A stretch of DNA of 17,256 bases from Pseudonocardiales bacterium (lineage in GTDB: Bacteria; Actinomycetota; Actinomycetes; Mycobacteriales; Pseudonocardiaceae), in the NCBI GenBank assembly GCA_013695005.1, contig JACDBJ010000327.1, positions 1 through 17,256 of the forward strand, written 5' to 3'. Numbering within the stretch: the first letter of the stretch is position 1; each line of letters opens with the position of its first letter. The position numbers and the translations under genes were made by a program. The notes below the pieces were generated by a model, which did no database searches, was not told the origin of the DNA, and saw only the letters and a list, made by a program, of their open reading frames with translations. Positions 1 to 7,476 of this stretch are shown here, one piece after another.

Positions 1-274
1 GGCCGACGGCGAGCTGGGCCAGCGCACGCCAGAGCGCCCGCTCGGGCTCGGGCGCCGACTTCCACGCCTCCTCCAGCACCTCGTGGGCGTGGAACGGCAT
101 GCCCTCGTCCAGCAGCCGCTGCGCCTCGTCGAGCGCGGCTTCGGGTGAGAGTGGGGTCGCTGCCGGCGGCCGGTCCACGCCGGGAGAGCCGTATGGCAAC
201 GGCCGGCCGAGCCCGTCGCGCGGTCGGGCGTTGAGCGGCCGCCCAGCCTCGTCCCGGTCGCGATCGCCGCCCAC
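1..274 (-). CDS. DUF309 family protein (partial, N-terminal part)
   Basis: Reading the minus strand from a GTG at 274-272 gives 91 codons that run off the left edge of the window. After an arginine/glycine/proline-rich start (NARPRD, GRPLPYG), residues from about 45 onward form a helical segment with FHAHEVLE at about residue 62, then W and RALWRALAQLAVG. The FHAHE(V/L)LE...W signature is characteristic of DUF309, a small all-helical family of unknown biochemical role. A purine-rich stretch (GGAAG) about 9 bases upstream of the GTG supports the start. The gene diverges from the purine operon, with only 62 bp between the two starts, so they share a regulatory region. The C-terminus lies outside the window. 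Family assignment is fairly sure; function is unknown. Confidence 0.8.
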   Translation of the reverse strand, partial: MGGDRDRDEAGRPLNARPRDGLGRPLPYGSPGVDRPPAATPLSPEAALDEAQRLLDEGMPFHAHEVLEEAWKSAPEPERALWRALAQLAVG

Positions 275-284
275 TCCTGGATTC

Positions 285-324
285 TTCCGCGAGTGTGGCA
301 ATCTCGCCCCACACCCGTGCGGAA
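285..324. promoter_or_regulatory. Interrupted inverted repeat in the divergent gap (candidate operator)
   Basis: Two nested arm pairs are visible. TTCCGC at 285-290 pairs with GCGGAA at 319-324, and GTGTGG at 293-298 pairs with CCACAC at 309-314, around a 10-base centre. The element fills most of the 62 bp between the divergent DUF309 and uraD starts and ends 12 bases before the uraD ATG, just ahead of its ribosome-binding site. It could be a binding site for a purine-responsive repressor or an mRNA hairpin. The regulator is not in the window and cannot be named. Confidence 0.45.
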
Positions 325-336
325 ACAGGAGAGGTC

Positions 337-840
337 ATGGCGCTGCCTTACCGCCGGCTCGGACTGGCGGCTTTCAACGAGCGGGACCCCGAGACGCTCG
401 AACCGACGCTGCTGGCGTGCTGCCGCTCGTCGGTGTGGGCCGCCGAGGTGCTGGCCGGCCGGCCCTACGACTCGGTCGAGGACGTCGTGGCCGTCGGGGA
501 CCGGGCGCTGACAGCCCTGACCGACGCCCAGATCGGCGACGTCGTGGCCTCCCACCCACGCATCGGCGAGGCGACGGAGAACGAGCAGTCCCGCCGGGAG
601 CAGGCCGGAACGGCCGACGCCGACCGCAAGGTGCTCGACGCGCTGGAGGACGGCAACCGCGCCTACGAGAAGCGCTTCGGTCACGCGTACCTGGTCAGCG
701 CTTACGGCAAGAGCGCCGAGGAGCTGCTCGACCAGCTGCACCAGCGGCTGACCAACGACCCCACGATCGAGCGCACGATCGTCCGCCAGGAGCTGGCCAA
801 GATCAACGGCCTGCGGCTGGAACGGCTGCTCAGCTCATGA
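337..840 (+). CDS. uraD: 2-oxo-4-hydroxy-4-carboxy-5-ureidoimidazoline (OHCU) decarboxylase
   Basis: A 167-aa protein, normal length for UraD. It decarboxylates OHCU stereospecifically to S-allantoin, the third step of urate breakdown. Visible signatures are HPRIGE at residues 73-78 with the catalytic histidine H73, the SRREQ segment at 85-89, and YEKRFGHAYLV at 110-120, which corresponds to the substrate-binding region of the family. The ATG at 337 is preferred because GGAAACAGGAGAGG lies directly upstream; an in-frame ATG at 295 would add 14 residues but has no ribosome-binding site and would run through the palindrome. It is the first gene of the purine operon, and its TGA overlaps the next ATG (ATGA). 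Confidence 0.93.
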   Translation: MALPYRRLGLAAFNERDPETLEPTLLACCRSSVWAAEVLAGRPYDSVEDVVAVGDRALTALTDAQIGDVVASHPRIGEATENEQSRREQAGTADADRKVLDALEDGNRAYEKRFGHAYLVSAYGKSAEELLDQLHQRLTNDPTIERTIVRQELAKINGLRLERLLSS

Positions 841-1160
841 GCACGGTCACCACGCACGTACTCGACACCGCACTCGGCAAGCCTGCGCCCTGGGTGACGG
901 TGCGACTGGAGCACGCGATCGACGGGGCGGTCGCCGAAGCCGAGACCGACGCCGACGGGCGGTGCTCGCTCGGCCCTGACGGGCTGCCGGCGGGGAGCTA
1001 CCGGCTCGTCTTCGACACCGGCCGGTACTTCGCAATCACCGGGCAGCCGAGCCTGTACCCCGAGGTCGTGGTCAGCTTCCGGCTGGCGATCGACGGCCAG
1101 CACCACCACCTGCCGCTGCTGCTCAGCCCCTTCGCCTACTCGACCTACCGCGGGAGCTGA
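837..1160 (+). CDS. uraH: 5-hydroxyisourate hydrolase (transthyretin-like)
   Basis: A 107-aa protein of standard HIUase length. It hydrolyses 5-hydroxyisourate, the product of urate oxidase, to OHCU, the substrate of the upstream UraD. The three conserved patches are all present: THVLD near the N-terminus (H7) with GKPA, DADGRC at 38-43 (R42), and the HHHLPLLLSP stretch ending in the invariant C-terminal YRGS at 104-107. H7, R42, a histidine of the 89-91 cluster and S107 would form the active site at the tetramer interface. The ATG at 837 overlaps the uraD stop by 4 bases, implying translational coupling. A longer open frame exists upstream in this phase, but it runs through uraD and is not coding. 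Confidence 0.95.
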   Translation: MSTVTTHVLDTALGKPAPWVTVRLEHAIDGAVAEAETDADGRCSLGPDGLPAGSYRLVFDTGRYFAITGQPSLYPEVVVSFRLAIDGQHHHLPLLLSPFAYSTYRGS

Positions 1161-1162
1161 TC

Positions 1163-2044
1163 ATGGGCATCGTGTTGGGTCCGAACCAGTACGGCAAGGC
1201 CGAGAACCGCCTGGTGCGGATCTACCGCGACGGCCCGCGGCACGAGATCCGCGACCTCAACGTCTCGACGTCGCTGCGCGGTGACTTCGCCGACGCGCAC
1301 CTGGCCGGCGACCAGTCCGCGGTGCTGCCGACCGACACCCAGCGCAACACCGTCTTCGCCTTCGCCAAGGAGCACGGCGTCGGCCCGATCGAGGACTACG
1401 GGCTCACGTTGGCGCGGCACTTCGTGGCCGACGTCGAGCCGGTGCACGGCGCCCGGGTGGAGATCGAGGAGTACGCCTGGGACCGGATCGACGACCATGA
1501 CCACGCCTTCGTCCGCCGTGGACAGGAGATCCGCACGGTGGCCGTCACGCTGGACGGCGACGACGGCGGCCGGGCCTATGTCGTGTCCGGCCTCAAGGAC
1601 CTCACCGTGCTGAAGTCGACCGGCTCGGAGTTCCGCGGCTTCCTGCACGACCGCTACACCACGCTCGCCGAGACGACCGACCGAATCCTGGCCACCTCGC
1701 TGGAGGTGCGGTGGCTGCACATCGGCGAGCCGGAGGCCTGGGACGTCTCCTACGCAAGCGTGCGCGGGCTGCTGCTGGACCGCTTTGCGCAGGTGCACAG
1801 CAAGGCGCTGCAGCAGACCCTGTGGGAGATGGGCAAGGCCGTACTGGAGGCCCACGCCGGCATCGCGGAGATCCGTCTGACGGCGCCGAACAAGCACCAC
1901 TTCGCCGTCGACCTCGCCCCATTCGAGCTCGACAACCCCAACGAGGTTTTCTTCGCCGCCGACCGACCGTACGGCGTCATCTCGGCCAGCGTCGTGCGTG
2001 AGGGCGCGCAGGAGGCCGGGCTAGCCTGGTCCGCTGGAGCGTGA
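1163..2044 (+). CDS. uox: Urate oxidase (uricase, cofactor-independent)
   Basis: A 293-aa protein close to the usual 290-300 aa. It oxidises urate with O2 to 5-hydroxyisourate and H2O2 without a cofactor, using two tandem T-fold domains in a tetramer. Recognisable family motifs are YGKAENRLVRIYRDG at 10-24, with catalytic K12; LPTDTQRNTVFA at 55-66, with catalytic T57; the STGSEFRGF substrate loop at 152-160; YTTLAETTDRILAT at 165-178, with R174 contacting urate; a glutamine near 217; and NKHHF at 243-247, with the active-site histidine. It starts 2 bases after the uraH stop, with GGGAG upstream of the ATG. H2O2 is a by-product, but no catalase is visible in the window. Confidence 0.96.
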   Translation: MGIVLGPNQYGKAENRLVRIYRDGPRHEIRDLNVSTSLRGDFADAHLAGDQSAVLPTDTQRNTVFAFAKEHGVGPIEDYGLTLARHFVADVEPVHGARVEIEEYAWDRIDDHDHAFVRRGQEIRTVAVTLDGDDGGRAYVVSGLKDLTVLKSTGSEFRGFLHDRYTTLAETTDRILATSLEVRWLHIGEPEAWDVSYASVRGLLLDRFAQVHSKALQQTLWEMGKAVLEAHAGIAEIRLTAPNKHHFAVDLAPFELDNPNEVFFAADRPYGVISASVVREGAQEAGLAWSAGA

Positions 2045-2045
2045 G

Positions 2046-2915
2046 ATGGAGTTTCTGCAGCCGGCGAGCTGGGCCGAAGCCCTCGAGCTGAAGGCGGCCG
2101 ACCCCAGGGCCGTGCCGATCCAGGGCGGTACCGACGTGATGGTCGAGCTGAACTTCGACCGGCACCGGCCGCCGTCGTTGCTGGACCTCACGCGGGTCAC
2201 CGAGCTGGCGCAGTGGGGCACGGAGAACGGCCACGTCCGGGTCGGCGCGGGCGTCAGCTACTCGCGCGTGATCGCCGAGCTCGGTGATCAGCTGCCGGGG
2301 CTCGCGATGGCCGCCCGCACGGTGGGCTCGCCGCAGATCCGCAACCGCGGCACGGTCGGCGGCAACCTGGGTGCCTCCTCGCCGGCAGGCGACTGCCACC
2401 CGGTGCTGCTCGCTGTCGACGCCGACGTGGTGGTGGCGTCCGTGCGCGGGACGCGGCTGGTCCCGGTCCGCGAGTTCTTCACCGGCGTGAAGCGCAACGT
2501 GCTCGCGCCCGACGAGCTGATCGAGTCCGTCGTGCTCGCTCCGGCGGGCGGGCCGCAGCAGTACAGCAAGATCGGCACCCGCAACGCGATGGTCATCGCC
2601 GTCGCCGCGTTCGGGCTCGCGCTGCACCCGGCCCAGCGACACGTCGGCACCGGGATCGGTTCGGCCGCGCCCACCCCGCGGCGGGCGCCCGACGCCGAGG
2701 CGTTCATCGACGGCGTGCTCGACTCCGACGGGCTGTGGGACTCGCGCGAACCCATCCCGGACGCGGCGGCCACCCGGTTCGGCGACCTGGTGGCGTCGGC
2801 GTCCTCGCCGATCGACGACGTGCGCGGCACTGCCCGCTACCGCGCGCACGCGCTGTCCGTGCTGGCCCGGCGGGCGCTGGTGTGGGCGTGGGACGAGCTG
2901 CGGGGCAGGCGCTGA
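2046..2915 (+). CDS. Xanthine dehydrogenase, FAD-binding subunit
   Basis: A 289-aa medium subunit of a three-subunit molybdo-flavoprotein hydroxylase. It carries FAD and passes electrons from the iron-sulfur subunit to the acceptor. PIQGGTDVMVELN at 24-36 is the first FAD-binding loop of the PCMH-type fold. GSPQIRNRGTVGGNLG at 94-109, followed by SSPAGD, is the second flavin-binding stretch. A CO-dehydrogenase flavoprotein C-terminal domain occupies about 170-280. The order FAD, FeS, then molybdopterin subunit with a deaminase inserted is typical of actinobacterial purine clusters. It starts one base after the urate oxidase stop and its own stop overlaps the next start. The acceptor (NAD or another) cannot be read from the sequence. 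Confidence 0.92.
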   Translation: MEFLQPASWAEALELKAADPRAVPIQGGTDVMVELNFDRHRPPSLLDLTRVTELAQWGTENGHVRVGAGVSYSRVIAELGDQLPGLAMAARTVGSPQIRNRGTVGGNLGASSPAGDCHPVLLAVDADVVVASVRGTRLVPVREFFTGVKRNVLAPDELIESVVLAPAGGPQQYSKIGTRNAMVIAVAAFGLALHPAQRHVGTGIGSAAPTPRRAPDAEAFIDGVLDSDGLWDSREPIPDAAATRFGDLVASASSPIDDVRGTARYRAHALSVLARRALVWAWDELRGRR

Positions 2916-3382
2916 TGCGGGTGAACCTGACGGTCAACGGCGTCGCCATGCAAGCCGACGACGTGTGGGAGGGCGAGAGCCTGCTGTACGTGCTGCGCGA
3001 GCGGCTGGCCTTGCCTGGGTCCAAGAACGCGTGTGAGCAGGGCGAATGCGGCTCGTGCTCGGTGTACCTCGACGGCGAGGTGGTGTGCGCCTGCCTGGTG
3101 GCGGCCGGGCAGGCGCAGGGCCGGTCGGTCCGCACGGTCGAGGGGCTCGCCGACGGGGAGCGGCTGGACCCGGTGCAGCAGGCGTTCCTCGATGCCGGCG
3201 CGGTGCAGTGCGGGTTCTGCACGCCCGGCCTCATCGTGATGGTGCACGACCTGCTGCAGCGCAACCCGCAGCCGTCCGATCCGGAGATCCGCGAGGCGCT
3301 GGCCGGCAACCTTTGCCGGTGCACGGGCTACGAGAAGATCCTCGACGCGGTGCGGCAGGCCGCCGAGGTGAAGGCGACATGA
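2915..3382 (+). CDS. Xanthine dehydrogenase, [2Fe-2S] subunit
   Basis: A 155-aa small subunit binding two [2Fe-2S] clusters. The N-terminal plant-ferredoxin-type domain has C40, C45, C48 and C60 (NACEQGECGSC...C). The C-terminal helical domain has C99 and C102 (QCGFCTPG) and C134 and C136 (GNLCRCTGY), the signature of the molybdenum hydroxylase family. All eight ligands are present, so the subunit should be functional. The ATG lies in a TGATG overlap with the FAD-subunit stop, so the two are translationally coupled. It relays electrons from the molybdopterin subunit, encoded one gene further on, to the FAD subunit. Confidence 0.95.
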   Translation: MRVNLTVNGVAMQADDVWEGESLLYVLRERLALPGSKNACEQGECGSCSVYLDGEVVCACLVAAGQAQGRSVRTVEGLADGERLDPVQQAFLDAGAVQCGFCTPGLIVMVHDLLQRNPQPSDPEIREALAGNLCRCTGYEKILDAVRQAAEVKAT

Positions 3383-4746
3383 GCGTCACCGTGCTGGACG
3401 GCTGCACCGTCGTCGCGATGGACGCGCAGCGGCGCGAGCACGCGTCCGGCCACGTCGTGGTCGACGGCAACCGGATCACCGCGGTCGGCGCCGGTGCAGC
3501 GCCACGCAACATCCCTGGCGCGCGCTACGTCGACGCCGGCGGCTGCCTTGCTACGCCCGGCCTGGTCAACACCCACCACCACCTGTACCAGTGGGTGACG
3601 CGTGGCATCGCCGCCGACGACACCCTGTTCGACTGGCTGACCACGTTGTACCCGGTGTGGGCCGGTATCGACGCCGACATCGTGGCCACCGCGGCGACCG
3701 GCTCGCTGGCCTGGCTCGCCCGGTCGGGGTGCACCACGAGCACCGACCACCACTACGTCTTCCCGCGCGGAGCCGGCGACCTGTTCGCCGCCGAGATCGC
3801 CGCCGCCGCCCGCGTCGGGCTCCGGTTCCACCCCTGTCGCGGCTCGATGGACCTCGGACAGAGCCATGGCGGCCTGCCGCCCGACGATGTCGTGGAGGAC
3901 CGTGACGAGATCCTGCTCGCGACCCAGCAGGCCATCGACACCCACCACGACCCGTCGCCGTCCTCGATGCTGCGGGTCGGCGTCGCGCCGTGCTCGCCGT
4001 TCTCGGTCACCACCGAGCTGCTGCACGACGCGGCCGAGCTGGCCCGCCGCAACGGCGTGCTCCTGCACACCCACCTCGCCGAGACGCTGGACGAGGAGGA
4101 CTTCTGCCGGGAGCACTTCGGCTGCTCGCCGGTGCAGTACCTGGAGCGGCTTGGCTGGCTGGGTGAGGACGTGTGGATCGCGCACGGCATCCACCTCGAC
4201 GACGCAGCCATCGACCTGGTCGCCGCGACCCGGACCGGCGTCGCGCACTGCCCGTCGTCCAACGCGCGGCTGGGTGCCGGCATCTGCCGGACCCGCGAGC
4301 TGCGCGACGCCGGGGTGCGGGTCGGGCTCGGGGTGGACGGGGCGGCGTCGAACGAGGCCAGCTCACTGTGGGAGGAGGTCCGGCACGCGGTCCTCTTCGC
4401 CAGGGCACGGGGTGGCCCGCGGGCGCTGACGGTGCGCGACGCTCTGGAGCTGGCGACGATCGGCGGCGCCACCGTGCTCGGCCGCCAGGACGAGATCGGC
4501 TCGCTGGAGCCCGGCAAGCTCGCCGACATCGCGCTCTGGCGCCTCGACGGGCTGGGGCACGTCGACGTCGTCGACCCGGTGGCCGCCCTGGTGCTCGGTG
4601 CGCAGCCGCCGCTCGAGTTGCTGCTGGTCAACGGCCGGCCGGTGGTCGAGCGGGACCGCGTCGTCACGGTCGACACCGACGAGGTGGCCCGCGAGGTGGC
4701 CGCCGCGAGCCACACCCTGCTCGGCAAGGCGGGGGTGGTGGCATGA
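3379..4746 (+). CDS. Amidohydrolase, likely 8-oxoguanine deaminase (guanine-deaminase-like)
   Basis: A 455-aa metal-dependent amidohydrolase of the guanine deaminase / TrzA-AtzA branch. Metal and catalytic residues are readable: H66 and H68 (NTHHHLYQ), H232 in HTHLAET with the proton-shuttle E235, H269 in AHGIHLD, and D320 in GLGVDGAASNE. Length and the motif set best match 8-oxoguanine deaminases, which convert 8-oxoguanine to urate and ammonia. Guanine deaminase, which would feed xanthine to the dehydrogenase, is the main alternative, and the two cannot be separated by eye. Either activity fits, because the gene sits between xanthine dehydrogenase subunits and shares an operon with urate oxidase. 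It overlaps both neighbours by ATGA, so the FeS and molybdopterin subunits flank it within one transcript. Confidence 0.85.
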   Translation: MSVTVLDGCTVVAMDAQRREHASGHVVVDGNRITAVGAGAAPRNIPGARYVDAGGCLATPGLVNTHHHLYQWVTRGIAADDTLFDWLTTLYPVWAGIDADIVATAATGSLAWLARSGCTTSTDHHYVFPRGAGDLFAAEIAAAARVGLRFHPCRGSMDLGQSHGGLPPDDVVEDRDEILLATQQAIDTHHDPSPSSMLRVGVAPCSPFSVTTELLHDAAELARRNGVLLHTHLAETLDEEDFCREHFGCSPVQYLERLGWLGEDVWIAHGIHLDDAAIDLVAATRTGVAHCPSSNARLGAGICRTRELRDAGVRVGLGVDGAASNEASSLWEEVRHAVLFARARGGPRALTVRDALELATIGGATVLGRQDEIGSLEPGKLADIALWRLDGLGHVDVVDPVAALVLGAQPPLELLLVNGRPVVERDRVVTVDTDEVAREVAAASHTLLGKAGVVA

Positions 4747-7070
4747 CAAGCCCAACGGCGACCGAGACCGTCACGACGACCGGCGTCGGCGGCAGTCCGC
4801 AGCGGCCCGACGGGGTGCGCAAGGTGCGCGGTGAGTTCGCCTACGCCAGCGACCTGTGGATGGACGGGATGATCTGGGGTGCCACGCTGCGCAGCCCGCA
4901 CCCGTTCGCCCGGATCCGCTCTATCGACGTCAGCCAGGCGCTGGCCGTCGCGGGCGTGCACGCCGTGCTCACGGCCGACGACGTCCCGGGTGAGAACCGC
5001 TACGGGCTCGAGCTGGCCGACCAGCCCGTGCTCGCGGACGACACCGTCCGCTACCAGGGCGAGCCGGTCGCGCTGATCGCCGCCGACCACCCGGAGATCG
5101 CGCGCCAGGCCGCTAAGCGGGTCCGGGTCAACTACGACGTGTGGGAGCCGGTTACCGACGCCCGGGCCGCGCTCGGCCGGCCGACGTGGAACATGCTGCA
5201 CGACACGGCCGCGCCGGCCACCAAGATCAGCCGGCAGAGCGCCCACCTGCACCCCAAGGGCAACCTGGTCCGGCACCTGAAGCTGCGCAAAGGCGACCCT
5301 GAGCCAACGGCCGACGTCGTGGTGGTCGGCGAGTACGAGGTCGGCATGCAGGACCAGGCGTTCCTCGGGCCAGAGTCCGGGCTGGCGGTGCCGGCAGCGG
5401 ACGGTGGGGTCGACCTGTTCGTGGCCACCCAGTGGCTGCACGCCGACCAGCGGCAGATGTGCTCCGCGCTCAGGCTGCCGCCGGAAAAGGTGCGGCTGAC
5501 GCTGTCCGGGGTCGGCGGGGCGTTCGGCGGCCGCGAGGACCTGTCGATGCACGTGCACGCGTCGCTGCTCGCGCTGCACACCGGCAAGCCGGTGAAGATG
5601 GTCTACAACCGCGAGGAGTCGTTCTTCGGCCACGTGCACCGCCACCCCGCGAGCATGCGGTTCGAGCACGGCGCCGACCGCGACGGCCGGCTGGCCTACG
5701 TCAAGGCCGAGATCTACCTCGACGGCGGCGCGTACGCCTCCAGCACGCCGGCGGTGGTCGGCAACGCCGGCACGATGGGCATCGGCCCCTACGACGTGGA
5801 CAACGTCGCGGTCGACGCGTGGGGCGTCTACACCAACAACCCGCCGTGCGGGGCGATGCGTGGGTTCGGTTCGGTGCAGGCGGCGTTCGCCCACGAGGCG
5901 CAGATGGACAAGCTCGCCGCCGAGCTGGGCATGGACCCCGTCGAGCTGCGCTGCCGCAACGCGATGCGCGAGGGCTCGACCGCGCCCACCGGCCAGCTCA
6001 TCGACAGCCCGGCACCGGTGGAGGAGCTGCTGCGCCGCGTGCAGGCGCTGCCTATGCCGGTCGACCGCTCCGGCGAGCTGGACCTGCGCGCGATGCCGGG
6101 CGGCGTGTCGAACACGACCCACGGCGAGGGCGTCGTGCGCGGCGTCGGCTATGCGGTGGCCTACAAGAACGTCGGCTTCTCCGAGGGCTTCGACGACTTC
6201 TCCACCGCCCGCGTCCGGCTGGAGATCGTCGGCGGCGAGCCGGTGGCGACCGTGCACACCGCGGCGGCGGAGGTCGGGCAGGGCCTGGAGACCGTCGAGC
6301 AGCAGATCGCCCGCACCGAGCTGGGCGTGGAGCGGGTCGTGGTGCAGGCCAAGGACACCCAGGTCGGCAGCGCCGGTTCGTCGTCGGCGTCGCGGCAGAC
6401 CTACGTGACCGGGGGAGCGGTCAAGGCGGCATGCGAGGCGGTACGGGCGTCGTTGTTCGTGCTGGTCACCGGACCGACCGACCTACGCCTGGAGGGCGGT
6501 CAGGTGGTGTCCGCGTCGGAGGGCGTCGTGAGCTCGCTGGCCGAGCTGCTCGGTGACGAGATCATCGAGGACACCGTTCAGTGGCGGCACCGGCCGACGT
6601 TCCCCGTCGACCCCGACACCGGTCAGGGCGTCGCCCACGTGCAGTGGGCGTTCAGCGCGCACCGCGCGGTCGTCGACGTCGACACCGAGCTGGGGCTGGT
6701 GAAGGTCGTCGAGCTGGCCTGCGTGCAGGACGTCGGCAAGGCGCTCAACCCACCTGCGGTCGTCGGCCAGATCCAGGGCGGCACCGCCCAGGGGATGGGG
6801 CTGGCGCTGATGGAGGAGATAGTGGTGGCCGACGGGAAGATCAGGAACCCGTCGTTCACCGACTACCTGATCCCGACGATCTTGGACATGCCGCCGATGC
6901 AGATCGAGGTGCTGGAGTACGCCGACCCGCACGCGCCCTACGGCCTGCGCGGCGTCGGCGAGCCGCCGACGATCTCCTCCGGCCCGGCCGTGGTGGCCGC
7001 CATCCGCGCGGCCACCGGGCTGCCCCTGACCCGGGTGCCTGTGCGTCCGGAGCACCTGACCGGGATGTGA
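4743..7070 (+). CDS. Xanthine dehydrogenase, molybdopterin-binding catalytic subunit
   Basis: A 775-aa large subunit that hydroxylates hypoxanthine/xanthine to urate at the molybdenum cofactor. The N-terminal a/b-hammerhead domain spans about residues 20-145. Moco-binding motifs follow: GVGGAFGGRED at 256-266, AMRGFGSVQAAFAHE at 371-385, and SSSASRQTYVTGGA at 546-559. GLRGVGEPP at 734-742 contains E740, the conserved base that activates the metal-bound water. The length is typical of stand-alone large subunits. The start is the ATG in an ATGA overlap with the deaminase; the open frame extends much further upstream, but only through the deaminase in a wrong phase. No XdhC-type cofactor-insertion gene is in the window, so maturation must be encoded elsewhere. 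Confidence 0.94.
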   Translation: MTSPTATETVTTTGVGGSPQRPDGVRKVRGEFAYASDLWMDGMIWGATLRSPHPFARIRSIDVSQALAVAGVHAVLTADDVPGENRYGLELADQPVLADDTVRYQGEPVALIAADHPEIARQAAKRVRVNYDVWEPVTDARAALGRPTWNMLHDTAAPATKISRQSAHLHPKGNLVRHLKLRKGDPEPTADVVVVGEYEVGMQDQAFLGPESGLAVPAADGGVDLFVATQWLHADQRQMCSALRLPPEKVRLTLSGVGGAFGGREDLSMHVHASLLALHTGKPVKMVYNREESFFGHVHRHPASMRFEHGADRDGRLAYVKAEIYLDGGAYASSTPAVVGNAGTMGIGPYDVDNVAVDAWGVYTNNPPCGAMRGFGSVQAAFAHEAQMDKLAAELGMDPVELRCRNAMREGSTAPTGQLIDSPAPVEELLRRVQALPMPVDRSGELDLRAMPGGVSNTTHGEGVVRGVGYAVAYKNVGFSEGFDDFSTARVRLEIVGGEPVATVHTAAAEVGQGLETVEQQIARTELGVERVVVQAKDTQVGSAGSSSASRQTYVTGGAVKAACEAVRASLFVLVTGPTDLRLEGGQVVSASEGVVSSLAELLGDEIIEDTVQWRHRPTFPVDPDTGQGVAHVQWAFSAHRAVVDVDTELGLVKVVELACVQDVGKALNPPAVVGQIQGGTAQGMGLALMEEIVVADGKIRNPSFTDYLIPTILDMPPMQIEVLEYADPHAPYGLRGVGEPPTISSGPAVVAAIRAATGLPLTRVPVRPEHLTGM

Positions 7071-7076
7071 GCCCAG

Positions 7077-7448
7077 ATGCCTCGGATGTTCCTCAACGGC
7101 ACGGCGATGATCGGGGGCGCCGACCACCACCTGGTCGGCGACGCCGACCTGATCGCGGCCATCGCGACGGCTCCGAAGTACCGTTTCTGGTCGGTCGAGG
7201 ACCGCTACCCGGCGCTGGAGCTCGTCGGCGACGGCGGGGCCGCGGTGCTCGGCGAGATGTACGACATGACCTACGAGCAGCTGCGTGACGTGCTGCTGCC
7301 GGCCGAGCCGGCGGGCCTGGAGCTGGGGGTCGTGGAGCTTGCCGACGGCTCGGCGTCGTTGGCCATGGTGCTGCGGCAGCCTGCCCCCGAGGTCACGCTG
7401 ACCGACATCACCGAGATCGCCTCGTGGCGGGCATACCGCGATTGCTGA
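7077..7448 (+). CDS. Small protein resembling the allophanate hydrolase C-terminal (glutamylcyclotransferase-like) domain
   Basis: A 123-aa protein. The N-terminus [11 protein letters not shown] (4-14) is a variant of the glycine-containing loop that opens gamma-glutamylcyclotransferase-like folds. [17 protein letters not shown] at 31-47, GEMYDM at 59-64 and a C-terminal b-hairpin ([11 protein letters not shown]) resemble the C-terminal domain of AtzF-type allophanate hydrolases. Here it stands alone, with no amidase domain. It lies 6 bp after the molybdopterin subunit and immediately before allantoinase, so it belongs to the operon. A role with carbamoyl or ureido intermediates is suggested only by that similarity and by location. 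The family call is from motif memory and moderately sure; function is unknown. Confidence 0.7.
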   Translation: MPRMFLNGTAMIGGADHHLVGDADLIAAIATAPKYRFWSVEDRYPALELVGDGGAAVLGEMYDMTYEQLRDVLLPAEPAGLELGVVELADGSASLAMVLRQPAPEVTLTDITEIASWRAYRDC

Positions 7449-7476
7449 GCTGGACGTCGTCTTCCGGGCGCGCCGC

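Noticed and set aside
99..836. A long plus-strand frame continuous with uraH that would give a 353-aa fusion
   Set aside because: The part before 837 is Arg/Pro/Gly-rich translation of the DUF309 antisense strand and of uraD in a wrong phase; uraH has its own coupled ATG at 837.
3753..6257. An 834-codon open frame on the minus strand opposite the deaminase and the xanthine dehydrogenase molybdopterin gene
   Set aside because: It lies antisense to two genes with fully recognisable catalytic motifs, encodes low-complexity Arg/His/Val-rich sequence with no family motif, and arises from G/C-ending codon bias.
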